Assembly: GCF_001724135.1 (NCBI RefSeq) | Contig: NZ_MEDS01000017.1 | Coordinates: forward strand, 1 to 44,834 | Direction of reading: 5' to 3' | Length of the DNA: 44,834 nt | Source of the DNA: Comamonas sp. SCN 65-56 | Lineage (GTDB): Bacteria > Pseudomonadota > Gammaproteobacteria > Burkholderiales > Burkholderiaceae_C | Program-made: the position numbers and the translations under genes | Shown: positions 20,199 through 28,902 of the stretch, piece by piece | Layout of the letters: every line of letters starts with the position of its first letter | How positions within the stretch are numbered: the stretch's first letter is position 1 | Notes under the pieces: generated by a model | The model's input: the letters and a program-made list of their open reading frames with translations, nothing else | Told to the model about the DNA's origin: nothing | The model's database searches: none

Positions 20199-21145
20199 CA
20201 TGGCTGCATCAGCTCCAGCATCAGGCGGATGCGAGCCTTCACCGGGCTCAATCCGCCCGCATCCTTCCAGGCTTGATCGGTGATGGGGCTGATGCAGCCC
20301 TCACCACAGCGTGATGCAATGCGCACCGCCACCCCCGCGGCGATCGCACGCCGCAGCGCCGCCTGCAGGCGCTCATGCAGCGTGCCATTGCCCGTGGCGG
20401 CTACCACGATGCCGTGAACGCCGCCGGCCACCAGAGCGTCGATCAGCATGCCGTCGCTGCCCGCGTGACTGAGCACGATCTCCACCCGGGGCCATTCCGG
20501 CGCCATGAAAGCGGGCGCCAGCAGCAATTCGCCATGACGCGGCGCCGCAGGCCGGGGAGGCGCTGCATGCGCCCAACGTACGTCCCCAGCCTGTACCCAG
20601 CCAAGTGGCCCGCCATCGAGCGAGGCAAACGCGTCCAGGCGTTGCGGGTGCACCTTGGCCACTTCACGTGCGCCATGGATGCTGCCCGCCACCACCGCCA
20701 GCACGCCACAGGCCTGCGGGTGCGCCGCCACGTCCACGGCATCCAGCAGGTTCTGCGGCCCGTCGGGGCAGAGTGCGGTTGCCGGGCGCATCGCGCAGGC
20801 AAGCACCACCGGCTTGTCGGCCGGCAACACCTCATGCAGCAGCCAGGCGGTTTCTTCCAGCGTGTCCGTGCCGTGGGTGATGACGATGCCTCCCACCGTG
20901 TCGTCGGCCAGGTGCGCCAGGCAGCGCTGCGCCAACTGCTGCCACACCGCATGCGTCATGTCCTTGCTATCGATGCGCGCCACCTCCTCTACCTGCAGTT
21001 CGCCACCCGCGGCCTGCATGAGCGCGGGAATACTGCCAACAAGTTGCTCCGCGCTCAGCTGCGCTGCCGTGTAGCTGTTGCCACCCACCGGCCCGGTGCC
21101 GGCAATCGTGCCGCCGGTACCCAGAATCACGATTTTTCTGCCCAT
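20198..21145 (-). CDS. L-asparaginase family amidohydrolase
   Basis: Asparaginase/glutaminase family, 315 residues. The first catalytic motif GTGGTIAG (residues 9-16, nucleophile T10) and the second [11 protein letters not shown] (T93, D94) are intact. It hydrolyses asparagine to aspartate and ammonia. No signal peptide is seen at the ATG 21145 start, so it is probably cytoplasmic. That start has AAAAAGG 8 nt upstream; an upstream TTG (21163) is less likely. The two LexA boxes of the divergent lexA gene lie 20-56 bp upstream, so SOS repression could also reach this gene. Confidence 0.9.
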   Translation of the reverse strand: MGRKIVILGTGGTIAGTGPVGGNSYTAAQLSAEQLVGSIPALMQAAGGELQVEEVARIDSKDMTHAVWQQLAQRCLAHLADDTVGGIVITHGTDTLEETAWLLHEVLPADKPVVLACAMRPATALCPDGPQNLLDAVDVAAHPQACGVLAVVAGSIHGAREVAKVHPQRLDAFASLDGGPLGWVQAGDVRWAHAAPPRPAAPRHGELLLAPAFMAPEWPRVEIVLSHAGSDGMLIDALVAGGVHGIVVAATGNGTLHERLQAALRRAIAAGVAVRIASRCGEGCISPITDQAWKDAGGLSPVKARIRLMLELMQP

Positions 21146-21164
21146 GGGTTGCGCCTTTTTCAAA

Positions 21165-21182
21165 ACTGATTGAAAATACAGT
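21165..21182. promoter_or_regulatory. LexA (SOS) box 1
   Basis: ACTG-ATTGAAAATA-CAGT: CTG-N10-CAG with an AT-rich centre, matching the proteobacterial SOS box. It is 62 bp upstream of lexA and 20 bp upstream of the divergent asparaginase gene. Confidence 0.85.
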
Positions 21183-21183
21183 T

Positions 21184-21201
21184 ACTGGATTAAACGACAG
21201 T
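21184..21201. promoter_or_regulatory. LexA (SOS) box 2
   Basis: ACTG-GATTAAACGA-CAGT: a second CTG-N10-CAG, 19 bp from the first and therefore on nearly the opposite helix face; 43 bp upstream of lexA. Tandem boxes are usual in front of lexA and imply autoregulation. Confidence 0.85.
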
Positions 21202-21243
21202 TGTGCATTTCGCCATCGCCCTGCCAATCTACCGGAGCATCTC

Positions 21244-21918
21244 ATGCCTGACCAGCCCAAGCTCACCAGCCGCCAGCAGCAGATCCTCGAACTCATCGAA
21301 CGGGCCGTGGCGCAAACCGGTGCGCCGCCCACGCGCGCCGAAATAGCGCAGGAGCTGGGCTTCAAATCTGCCAATGCGGCCGAAGAACATCTCAAGGCCT
21401 TGGCGCGCAAGGGCGTGATCGAGCTCGTCAGCGGTACCTCCCGCGGCATCCGTCTGCGCAGCAGCGCTCTGCGCGAGATCAACACCCAGCGCGGCCTGCA
21501 GTTCAGTCTGCCCATCCCCAGCCTGGCGCAGCTCACTCTGCCGCTCATAGGCCGCGTCGCTGCCGGCTCGCCGATTCTGGCGCAGGAACATGTCGACCAG
21601 AGCTACACCATCGAAAGTACCCTGTTTGCCCACAAGCCGGATTACCTGCTCAAGGTGCGCGGCATGTCCATGCGCGACGCCGGCATCATGGACGGCGACC
21701 TGCTCGCCGTCAAAGCCACCCACGATGCCCGCAACGGCCAGATCATCGTCGCGCGGCTGGGAGACGAAGTCACCGTCAAACGCTTGCGTCGTAGTGGCGG
21801 CCAGATTGAACTGTTGCCTGAAAACCCCGACTACCCGGTCATCCAGGTGCATCCCGGTGAACCGTTTGAAATTGAAGGCCTGGCCGTGGGCCTGATCCGC
21901 AACACCATGCTGATGTAG
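21244..21918 (+). CDS. lexA: LexA, SOS repressor
   Basis: LexA of 224 residues. An N-terminal winged helix ([17 protein letters not shown], then the recognition helix near [12 protein letters not shown]) is followed by a self-cleaving S24 peptidase domain. The cleavage site is Ala107-Gly108 in VAAGSP, the nucleophile is S142 in RGMSMRDAG, and the base is K179 in TVKRL. RecA-stimulated autocleavage would derepress the SOS regulon, including lexA itself through the two boxes upstream. Confidence 0.97.
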   Translation: MPDQPKLTSRQQQILELIERAVAQTGAPPTRAEIAQELGFKSANAAEEHLKALARKGVIELVSGTSRGIRLRSSALREINTQRGLQFSLPIPSLAQLTLPLIGRVAAGSPILAQEHVDQSYTIESTLFAHKPDYLLKVRGMSMRDAGIMDGDLLAVKATHDARNGQIIVARLGDEVTVKRLRRSGGQIELLPENPDYPVIQVHPGEPFEIEGLAVGLIRNTMLM

Positions 21919-22049
21919 GCATGGCAGTCCGCGCCGCAGGTGGCGGGCGTCTGGCATGGCGAGGGGTGCGCACGCATTCCCGCATGCCAACCCTGAGGCG
22001 AGGTTTTCAATGGCAATCCTGCCTGTGTTCTTACCCAATGGAGTTTCAC

Positions 22050-22283
22050 ATGCAGTCTGCCCAGCGCCCGCTTCCGCTCTTCCCCACGCCCGCCGAAGGC
22101 AACATCATCGCGCTGCGACCCTTGGCGCAGCGGCACCAGCCGCGCAACGATCGCGCCAGTGCCGCCACCCGCCCGTCGCTGCGCCTGATCGTCAATCGTG
22201 CTGCCGATGGATCGTGCAGACTGGTTGCCTCCGGCCGCATGGCCGATGTCTGTGCGGAACTCAACCGGCTTGCATTGGCGTGA
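22050..22283 (+). CDS. small unknown protein downstream of lexA
   Basis: Predicted protein of 77 residues with no family I recognise. ATG 22050 is chosen because GGAG lies 6 nt upstream; ATG 22038 is an alternative. The N-terminus is Pro-rich, with a basic middle (RHQPRNDRAS) and a more ordered end (SLRLIVNRAADGSCRLVASG, then DVCAELNRL). It lies 131 bp after lexA on the same strand, the position held by the division inhibitor sulA in pseudomonads, but I see no SulA similarity. It may be co-transcribed with lexA and thus DNA-damage-inducible. Confidence 0.6.
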   Translation: MQSAQRPLPLFPTPAEGNIIALRPLAQRHQPRNDRASAATRPSLRLIVNRAADGSCRLVASGRMADVCAELNRLALA

Positions 22284-22300
22284 TGGTGATCGGGCGATAG

Positions 22301-25300
22301 TCAGGTGGTTAATTGCGCCCAGACCTTGTCCAGGCGCTTGCCACTGACCGGGTATGGGGTTTTCAGCTCCTGCGCGAACAGGCTCACGCGCAGCTCCTGC
22401 AGCATCCAGCGGTATTCCTGCATGCGCACGTCCTGCTGGCCCTTGCGCTCGGCCAGCAGGCGCGTGAAGCGCTGCTCCAAGGGCTGCAACTCTTTCATCT
22501 TGGCGGCGTCACGCGCCGGGTCGGCGCGGACTTTGTCCAGGCGCACGACGATGGCCTTCAAGTAGCGCGCAAAGTGCTGCAGCTGCGCCCAGGGGGCAGC
22601 AGCAATAAAATTTTTAGGCATCAAATTTTGTAGCTGCTTGCCCGTGTCCTGCGTGGCTTCTATAGCATTTTTGCTGTCTTTTATCTTGCGCTGGGCGGCG
22701 GCGTATTCCGCCAGGATCACGCCGGCCAGGCGCGCTACCTCGTTGGCGATCAAGGTCAGACGGGCGCGCCCGTCCTGCACACGCTGCTTGAACTGCGCCT
22801 CGTCCTGCGGCAGCGGCTCCTGCACAAAGGCGCGGTCCATGGCCACGTCGATGATCTGCGCGCGCAGCTCCTCCTGCGTACCCAGCGGCATATAGGCCAC
22901 GGCCATTTTTTGCAGATCCGGAATGTTTTTTTCCAGGTATTTGAGCGCGTCCTTGATCTGCAGCGCACACAGGCGGCGCAGGCCCAGACGGTGCTTGGCT
23001 GCGGCCAGCTCGGGCTCGTCAAAGACCTCGATGGTCACGGCATCGCCCTGGTCGATCAGCGCCGGAAAGCCGATCAGCGTATGGCCGCCTTTTTTCAGCT
23101 CCATCAGCTCGGGCAGCTCGCCAAAGCTCCAGCTGGTGTAGCGCTGCCCGGCCTCGGTTTTCACTCCCTCCACCCCTGGGGGAGGGTTGGGGTGGGGGCG
23201 GCTGGCAACAGGCGCTGCGCCAGGTTTGCCCCCACCCTGCCCTCCCCCAGTGGGGGAGGGAGAAGAAGCAGGAGACGCCAGCTTCAACTCCGCCAGCGCC
23301 TGAAACGCCCCGCGCGCCTTACCGCCCCATTCTGCTTTCAGGGCGCCCAGGGTGCGGCTTTGCCCCAGCTGGCGGCCATGCTCGTCGGTTACGCGCAGGT
23401 TCATGAACAGGTGCGCGCTGAGCATGTCGAGCTTGAAGTCGGCGCGCTTGATGTCCAGGGACGTTTCATCGCGCGCCTGCTTCAAGAGCACATCGATCAG
23501 CCCGCCCTGCTGCCAGCGCTCGCCCTGCAAGAACAGCTGCGCCAGGCGCTCGGCGTGTTCGGGCAGCGGCACAAAGCGGCTGCGCGGGCGCTGTGGCAGG
23601 CTTTTCAGGAGCGCCTGGATCTTGTCCTTGAGCATGCCCGGCACCAGCCATTCGGCGCGCTCCTCGCTGACCTGGTTGAGCACGAACAGCGGCACGGTCA
23701 CGGTGAGGCCGTCGCGTGCATCGCTCGGGCTGTGCAGGTAGCTGGCCGTGCAATCGACACCGCCCAACTTGACGGTCTTGGGGAATTTGTCGGTGGTGAT
23801 GCCCGCGGCCTCGTGGCGCATCAGCTCGTCTTTGGACAGGCGCAGCAGCTCGGGCTGGCCCTTGCTGGCCTGGCGAAACCACTTGTCGAAGGTCGCGCCG
23901 CTGTAGATGCCCTCGGGAATCGCCTGGTCGTAGAAGGCGTAGATCAGCTCGTCGTCCACCAGCACGTCTTGCCGACGGCTCTTGTGCTCCAGGTCCTCGA
24001 CCTTGCGCACCGTCTTGTGGTTCGCTGCCAGAAAGGGCCAGGGGCTGTCCCACTCGCCCTCGACCAGGGCGCGGCGGATGAACATCTGGCGCGCCTCGAT
24101 CGGGTCGATGCGGCCATAGCTCACGCCGCGCTGGTTGTAGACCACCAGGCCGTAGAGCGTGGCGCGCTCGTAGGCCACCACATCAGCCTGCTTCTTGCTC
24201 CAATGCGGGTCCAGCAGCTGCTTTCTGAGCAGATGTGCGCCCACTTCTTCGAGCCACTGCGGTTCGATGGCGGCAATGCCCCGGCCATACAGGCGCGATG
24301 TCTCCACCTGCTCGGCGGCGACGATCCAGCGCCCTGGCTTCTTGGACAGGTGCGCACCCGGGTGCGGGTGGAACTTGATGCCATGCGCGCCCAGGTAGGC
24401 CTCGCTCTCCTCGCCTTTGAAGCCGATGTTGCCCAAGAGGCCCGAGAGCATGGACAGGTGCACCGCCTCGTAGCCCGCCGGCTGGGCGTTGAGCTGCCAC
24501 TGGTGCTCGCGCACCACGGTCAGCAGCTGCGAATGGATGTCGCGCCACTCGCGCACGCGGCGGATGTTGAGGTAGTTCTGGCGTAGCAGTTGCTCCCACT
24601 GGCGGTTGCTGAGCTTGTGGGTGTCGGATGCACCCTCACCCCTGCCCTCTCCCGCAGGAGGGAGAGGGAGAGAATTCCCTGCGCCCTGGTTTTCACTCCC
24701 TCTCCCTCTGGGAGAGGGCTGGGGAGAGGGCTGCGCCGCCCCCGTGCCCCGCTGCGCCACCGGCAAAAACGCCTGGTTGCGCGCCTTGGCTGCGACAGAG
24801 TGCTGCGCCGCCATCTCACGCCGACTGCTTGCCACTACCTTACCGCCGCGCGCGTCGTCGAGCCAGTTCCACAGCCGCACATAGCCAGAGAACTCGCTCT
24901 TCTCGTCGTCGAACTTGGCGTGCACCTGGTCGGCCTGGGCCTGCGCCTCCAGCGGCCGGTCGCGCACGTCTTGCACCGACAGGGCCGAGGCAATCACCAG
25001 CACCTCGGCCAGCGCGCCGCGCGCGCGCGCCTCCAGAATCATGCGGCCCACGCGCGGGTCCAGCGGCAGGCGCGACAGCTCCTTGCCCATGGGCAGCAGA
25101 CTGCCGCGCTCGTCCACCGCGCCCAGCTCTTGCAACAGCTGGTAGCCGTCGGCAATTGCCCGGCCCGAGGGCGCCTCCAGAAACGGAAAGTTCACCACGT
25201 CGCCCAGGCCCAGGCTCTTCATGCGCAGGATGACGCCGGCGAGCGAAGAACGCAGGATTTCGGGGTCGGTAAAGCGGTCGCGCTGGTTGAAATCCGCCTC

Positions 25301-26398
25301 GTCGTACAGGCGGATGCAGATGCCGTTGGCCACGCGCCCGCAGCGCCCGGCGCGCTGGTTGGCGGCTGCCTGGCTGATGGGCTCGACCAGCAGTTGCTCC
25401 ACTTTGCTTCTAAAAGAATAGCGTTTGACGCGCGCCGTACCTGCGTCAACAACGTATTTGATGCCAGGAACCGTGAGCGAAGTCTCTGCCACGTTGGTCG
25501 CCAGCACGATGCGGCGGTGGCTGTGGCTGTCAAAAATCCGATCCTGCTCGGCCTGCGACAGGCGCGAGAACAGCGGCAGCACCTCGGCGCTTCTGAGCAC
25601 GGGCGAGTGCTGCAGGTGCTTGCGTAAATGGTCGGCGGCCTCGCGGATCTCGCGCTCGCCGGGCAGAAAGATCAGGATGTCGCCGCCCGCGCCGCCTTGC
25701 CACAGCTCATCGACACCGTCGGCAATCGCGTCGTTGAGGTCGAAGTCCTTCTTCTCCTCGAACGGCCGCCAACGCATCTCGACCGGGTAGGTGCGCCCGG
25801 ACACCATGATGACCGGCGCCGGGCCGGCCTTGCTTTCAAAGTGCTTGGCAAAGCGCTCGGCGTCGATGGTGGCCGAGGTTACGACGACCTTCAGGTCCGG
25901 GCGCTGCGGCAATATTTGGCGCAGATAGCCCAGCAGAAAGTCGATGTTCAGGCTGCGCTCATGCGCCTCGTCGATGATGAGGGTGTCGTAGGCCTTGAGC
26001 AGCGGATCGGTCTGCGTCTCGGCCAGCAAAATGCCATCGGTCATCAACTTGACCGATGCGCCCTTTTGCAGCGTGTCGGCAAAGCGCACCTTGTAGCCCA
26101 CCACCTCGCCCAGCGGGGTCTTGAGTTCTTCGGCGATACGCTTGGCGACGCTGGAAGCCGCAATGCGCCGAGGTTGGGTGTGGCCGATCAGCCGCCCGCG
26201 TTCACCCTCTGGCGCATTGCAGCGGCCCCGGCCCAGTGCCAGGGCTATTTTTGGCAGCTGCGTGGTCTTGCCCGAGCCGGTCTCGCCGCAGACGATGATG
26301 ACCTGGTGTTTGTCCATGGCGGCCATGATTTCATCGCGGCGCGCGGAGACGGGAAGGGATTCGGGGAAGCCGATCTGAAATGGCAAGGGCATTGGCAT
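22301..26398 (-). CDS. hrpA: HrpA, DEAH-box ATP-dependent RNA helicase
   Basis: Very large helicase, 1365 residues from ATG 26398 (E. coli HrpA is about 1300). Walker A GETGSGKTTQ (residues 38-47), DEAH box IIDEAHERSLN, SATIDAERF, and motif VI (QRAGRCGRV) are intact, followed by HA2, OB-fold and the long HrpA C-terminal domain (SWSFGELPELMELKKG, GFPALIDQGDAV). It acts on mRNA or stalled ribosomes in the cytoplasm. Three stretches look like in-frame repeat insertions: about residues 554-589, 1041-1079 and 1236-1266, none of which hits a helicase motif. Divergent from the corA-like gene. Confidence 0.95.
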   Translation of the reverse strand: MPMPLPFQIGFPESLPVSARRDEIMAAMDKHQVIIVCGETGSGKTTQLPKIALALGRGRCNAPEGERGRLIGHTQPRRIAASSVAKRIAEELKTPLGEVVGYKVRFADTLQKGASVKLMTDGILLAETQTDPLLKAYDTLIIDEAHERSLNIDFLLGYLRQILPQRPDLKVVVTSATIDAERFAKHFESKAGPAPVIMVSGRTYPVEMRWRPFEEKKDFDLNDAIADGVDELWQGGAGGDILIFLPGEREIREAADHLRKHLQHSPVLRSAEVLPLFSRLSQAEQDRIFDSHSHRRIVLATNVAETSLTVPGIKYVVDAGTARVKRYSFRSKVEQLLVEPISQAAANQRAGRCGRVANGICIRLYDEADFNQRDRFTDPEILRSSLAGVILRMKSLGLGDVVNFPFLEAPSGRAIADGYQLLQELGAVDERGSLLPMGKELSRLPLDPRVGRMILEARARGALAEVLVIASALSVQDVRDRPLEAQAQADQVHAKFDDEKSEFSGYVRLWNWLDDARGGKVVASSRREMAAQHSVAAKARNQAFLPVAQRGTGAAQPSPQPSPRGRGSENQGAGNSLPLPPAGEGRGEGASDTHKLSNRQWEQLLRQNYLNIRRVREWRDIHSQLLTVVREHQWQLNAQPAGYEAVHLSMLSGLLGNIGFKGEESEAYLGAHGIKFHPHPGAHLSKKPGRWIVAAEQVETSRLYGRGIAAIEPQWLEEVGAHLLRKQLLDPHWSKKQADVVAYERATLYGLVVYNQRGVSYGRIDPIEARQMFIRRALVEGEWDSPWPFLAANHKTVRKVEDLEHKSRRQDVLVDDELIYAFYDQAIPEGIYSGATFDKWFRQASKGQPELLRLSKDELMRHEAAGITTDKFPKTVKLGGVDCTASYLHSPSDARDGLTVTVPLFVLNQVSEERAEWLVPGMLKDKIQALLKSLPQRPRSRFVPLPEHAERLAQLFLQGERWQQGGLIDVLLKQARDETSLDIKRADFKLDMLSAHLFMNLRVTDEHGRQLGQSRTLGALKAEWGGKARGAFQALAELKLASPASSPSPTGGGQGGGKPGAAPVASRPHPNPPPGVEGVKTEAGQRYTSWSFGELPELMELKKGGHTLIGFPALIDQGDAVTIEVFDEPELAAAKHRLGLRRLCALQIKDALKYLEKNIPDLQKMAVAYMPLGTQEELRAQIIDVAMDRAFVQEPLPQDEAQFKQRVQDGRARLTLIANEVARLAGVILAEYAAAQRKIKDSKNAIEATQDTGKQLQNLMPKNFIAAAPWAQLQHFARYLKAIVVRLDKVRADPARDAAKMKELQPLEQRFTRLLAERKGQQDVRMQEYRWMLQELRVSLFAQELKTPYPVSGKRLDKVWAQLTT
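22610..22670 (+). repeat. dispersed palindromic repeat, copy D (inside hrpA)
   Basis: Contains TCAAATTTTGTAGCTGCTTGCCC and TGTCC, lining up with CAATTTGATAGCTGTTTGCGC and ATCC of copy A; the second half of the palindrome is eroded. It is AT-rich against its surroundings and is read antisense to the repeat orientation, in frame, within the C-terminal region of HrpA. Confidence 0.45.
23162..23263. repeat. inverted-repeat (BIME-like) element 1 inside hrpA
   Basis: Two arms of about 36 bp in inverted orientation. The right arm has a perfect hairpin CCCTCCCCC-AGT-GGGGGAGGG (23240-23260); the left arm is a slightly diverged inverse copy (CCACCCCTGGGGGAGGG and GGGGTGGGGGC). It is read in frame as a Pro/Gly-rich linker (PSPTGGGQGGGKPG ... 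PHPNPPPGVEG) before the conserved SWSFGELPEL block. Such GC-rich intragenic inverted repeats recur in proteobacterial genomes. Confidence 0.75.
24631..24733. repeat. inverted-repeat (BIME-like) element 2 inside hrpA
   Basis: Two perfect hairpins, CCCTCTCCC-GCAGGA-GGGAGAGGG (24645-24668) and CCCTCTCCC-TCT-GGGAGAGGG (24698-24718), in an overall inverted arrangement, with outer arms of about 22 bp that are also inverse copies. In HrpA it is translated as PSPQPSPRGRGS ... LPLPPAGEGRGEG, an insertion after the HA2 region and before the conserved NYLNIRRVREWRDI. A different family from element 1, but the same architecture. Confidence 0.8.
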
Positions 26399-26495
26399 GG
26401 GGGCGGCAATTATCCCAAGGCCCGCACGCGCCTGCACCCGCGCCCCCCGCTGTGGGAAGATGCCAACCCCGCGCCACCCCCGAGAGTCACCCCGC

Positions 26496-27461
26496 ATGCT
26501 CATCAACTGCGTCGCCTACGAAGAAGGGCGCAAGCTCTCCGACATCCCCGTCGAAGACATCGACCAGTGGCTGCTGCGCCCCGGCTGTTTCGTCTGGGTG
26601 GCGCTGCGCGATGCAACAGACGAAGAACTGCGCGCGGTCCAGCATGAATTCGGCCTGCACGAACTGGCCGTGGAAGACGCCAGCCACGGCCATCAGCGCC
26701 CCAAAATCGAGGAGTACGGCCAGACGCTGTTCGTCGTGATGAAGCTGCCGCTGGTCGAGCACCGTGAAACCGTCTGGGGGGAACTCGCGGTGTTCGTCGG
26801 CCCCAATTTCGTCGTCTCGGTGCGCAACCAGAACCCGCGCGATTTTCTTGGCGTGCGCGCGCGCTGCGAGAACGAGCCCGAACACCTGCGCCAGGGTGCG
26901 GGCTTTGTGCTGTACGCGCTGATGGACGCGGTGGTCGATCGCTACTTCCCGCTGCTCGACGCGCTGGAAACCGAACTCGAAGCCATTGAAGACACCATCT
27001 TCGAGCGCGGCTCGGCGCACCAGAAAATCCAGCGTCTGTACGAGCTCAAGCGCCACGTCGCGCACATGCGCCACGCCGTCGCACCGCTCTCGGACGCCGT
27101 GGGCAAGCTGCACGGCGGCAGAGTGCCCGCGCCCTGCGCCAGGCTGCAAGAGTACTTTCGCGACGTGCAAGACCACCTCACGCGCATCAACGCCGCAATT
27201 GAAGCGATGCGCGAGACCATAGGCACCGCGATCCAGGTGAACCTGGCGATGGTGGCGATCGAGGAATCGGAAACTACCAAACGCCTCGCGGCCTGGGCGG
27301 CGATCTTCGCGGTATCGACCGCGATGGCCGGCATCTGGGGCATGAACTTCGAGCGCATGCCCGAGTTGAAATGGGCCTGGGGCTATCCGATGGCACTGGG
27401 GCTGATTGCCAGCGCCGCCGCCCTCCTGTATTGGCGCTTCAAGCGGGTTGGCTGGCTGTGA
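26496..27461 (+). CDS. corA: CorA-family magnesium/divalent metal transporter
   Basis: CorA-type channel protein of 321 residues. A long cytoplasmic N-terminal domain (SHGHQRPKIEEYGQTLFVV, then a helical stretch with ELKRHVAHMRHAV) is followed by two C-terminal membrane helices, with the GMN selectivity motif (IWGMNFE) at the end of the first. It most likely carries Mg2+ or Co2+/Ni2+ into the cell; the Zn2+-exporting ZntB branch cannot be ruled out. ATG 26496 chosen because it begins the conserved N-terminus; divergent from hrpA with 97 bp between. Confidence 0.9.
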   Translation: MLINCVAYEEGRKLSDIPVEDIDQWLLRPGCFVWVALRDATDEELRAVQHEFGLHELAVEDASHGHQRPKIEEYGQTLFVVMKLPLVEHRETVWGELAVFVGPNFVVSVRNQNPRDFLGVRARCENEPEHLRQGAGFVLYALMDAVVDRYFPLLDALETELEAIEDTIFERGSAHQKIQRLYELKRHVAHMRHAVAPLSDAVGKLHGGRVPAPCARLQEYFRDVQDHLTRINAAIEAMRETIGTAIQVNLAMVAIEESETTKRLAAWAAIFAVSTAMAGIWGMNFERMPELKWAWGYPMALGLIASAAALLYWRFKRVGWL

Positions 27462-27528
27462 AGCTCACGCCTGATGCACAATTTGCCGCTTTGGCCCGCA
27501 TCCCACAGACCGCTGCTCTTTCGGCCCC

Positions 27529-28875
27529 ATGTCCACCGTCTTCAATTTCACCTTCGTGCCGTGGTTTCGCTCGGTTGCGCCCTACATCCACAAATTTCGC
27601 CACCAGACCTTCGTTGTCGGCCTCACCGGCGAGGCGGTGGCGGCGGGCAAGCTGCAAAGCATCGTTCAGGACCTCGCGCTGATCCAGGCGATGAGCGTGA
27701 AGATCGTGCTGGTACACGGCTTTCGCCCGCAGGTGAGCGAGCAGTTGCGCCTGAAGGGCCACACCCCCCGCCACCACAAGGGCGTGCGCGTCACCGACCC
27801 GGTCGCGCTCGACTGCGCGCAGGAAGCGGCCGGGCAGCTGCGCTACGAGATTGAAGCCGCCTTCAGCCAGGGCCTGCCCAACACCCCCATGGCCGACGCG
27901 CGCGTGCGCGTGATTTCGGGCAACTTCCTGACCGCACAGCCGCTCGGGATCGTGGATGGTGTGGACTTTCAGCACACCGGCAAGGTGCGCAAAGTGGACG
28001 TGGAAGGCATACAGCGCGCACTCGACTCGCAGGCGCTGGTGCTGATCTCACCCTTCGGTTTTTCGCCCACAGGCGAGGCCTTCAACCTCAGCATGGAAGA
28101 AGTCGCCACACGCGTGGCTAGCGAAATGCAGGCCGACAAGCTGCTGTTTTTGACCGAGATCCCCGGCGTGCGCGAAAAGCCACTGGAACCCGAGGCCGAG
28201 GACAACCCGATAGACACCGAAATCACCCTGGCCACGGCTCGGCGCATGCTGGCCGATCTGCCCGAGCCATCGCAACCCACCGACCCGGCGTTCTATCTGC
28301 AGCGCTGCGTACAGGCCTGCGAGCATGGTGTGGAGCGCAGCCATATCCTGCCGTTCGGCGTGGATGGCTCGCTGCTGCTGGAAATTTACGTGCACGACGG
28401 CATAGGCACGATGGTGATCGACGAAAAACTCGAGGAGCTGCGCGAGGCGACGATAGACGACGTGGGCGGCATCATCCAGCTGATCGAGCCGTTCGAGCGC
28501 GATGGCACGCTGGTCAAACGCAATCGCACCGAGATCGAACGCGACATCACGAGCTACCTGGTGATCGAGCACGACGGGGTGATCTTCGGCTGCGCCGCGC
28601 TCTACCCCTACCCCGAGCAGAAAACCGCCGAAATGGCGGCGCTCACCGTATCGACCGACAGCCAGGGCACGGGCGATGGCGAAAAGCTGCTCAAGCGCAT
28701 AGAGCAGCGTGCACGCGACATGGGCTTGGCCAGCATTTTCGTACTCACCACACGCACCGTGCACTGGTTTCTGAAGCGCGGGTTTTCCCCGGTTGAACCC
28801 GATTGGCTGCCGGAAGCGCGCAAGCGCAAGTACAACTGGGACCGCAAGAGCCAGGTGCTGGTCAAGCGCTTGTAA
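27529..28875 (+). CDS. argA: ArgA, N-acetylglutamate synthase
   Basis: Amino-acid N-acetyltransferase of 448 residues, first step of arginine synthesis. The N-terminal amino-acid-kinase-like domain (about 1-280; VVGLTGEAV, IVLVHGFRPQV) binds the arginine inhibitor in this family; the C-terminal GNAT domain (about 295-448; CAALYPYPEQKTAEMAAL, then the acetyl-CoA loop) is catalytic. Length and layout match the classical proteobacterial enzyme. It follows the corA-like gene on the same strand by 67 bp; no ArgR box is recognised. Confidence 0.95.
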   Translation: MSTVFNFTFVPWFRSVAPYIHKFRHQTFVVGLTGEAVAAGKLQSIVQDLALIQAMSVKIVLVHGFRPQVSEQLRLKGHTPRHHKGVRVTDPVALDCAQEAAGQLRYEIEAAFSQGLPNTPMADARVRVISGNFLTAQPLGIVDGVDFQHTGKVRKVDVEGIQRALDSQALVLISPFGFSPTGEAFNLSMEEVATRVASEMQADKLLFLTEIPGVREKPLEPEAEDNPIDTEITLATARRMLADLPEPSQPTDPAFYLQRCVQACEHGVERSHILPFGVDGSLLLEIYVHDGIGTMVIDEKLEELREATIDDVGGIIQLIEPFERDGTLVKRNRTEIERDITSYLVIEHDGVIFGCAALYPYPEQKTAEMAALTVSTDSQGTGDGEKLLKRIEQRARDMGLASIFVLTTRTVHWFLKRGFSPVEPDWLPEARKRKYNWDRKSQVLVKRL

Positions 28876-28902
28876 GGGCGCTCGCGCGCGTTCCTGCCCG
28901 GC

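Noticed and set aside
22910-24586. Plus-strand open frame of 558 codons opposite hrpA
   Set aside because: Antisense shadow of hrpA; no domain motifs and low-complexity composition.
23162-24733. Possible CRISPR or minisatellite in hrpA
   Set aside because: The repeats are inverted pairs, not regularly spaced direct repeats with unique spacers, and no cas gene is near.
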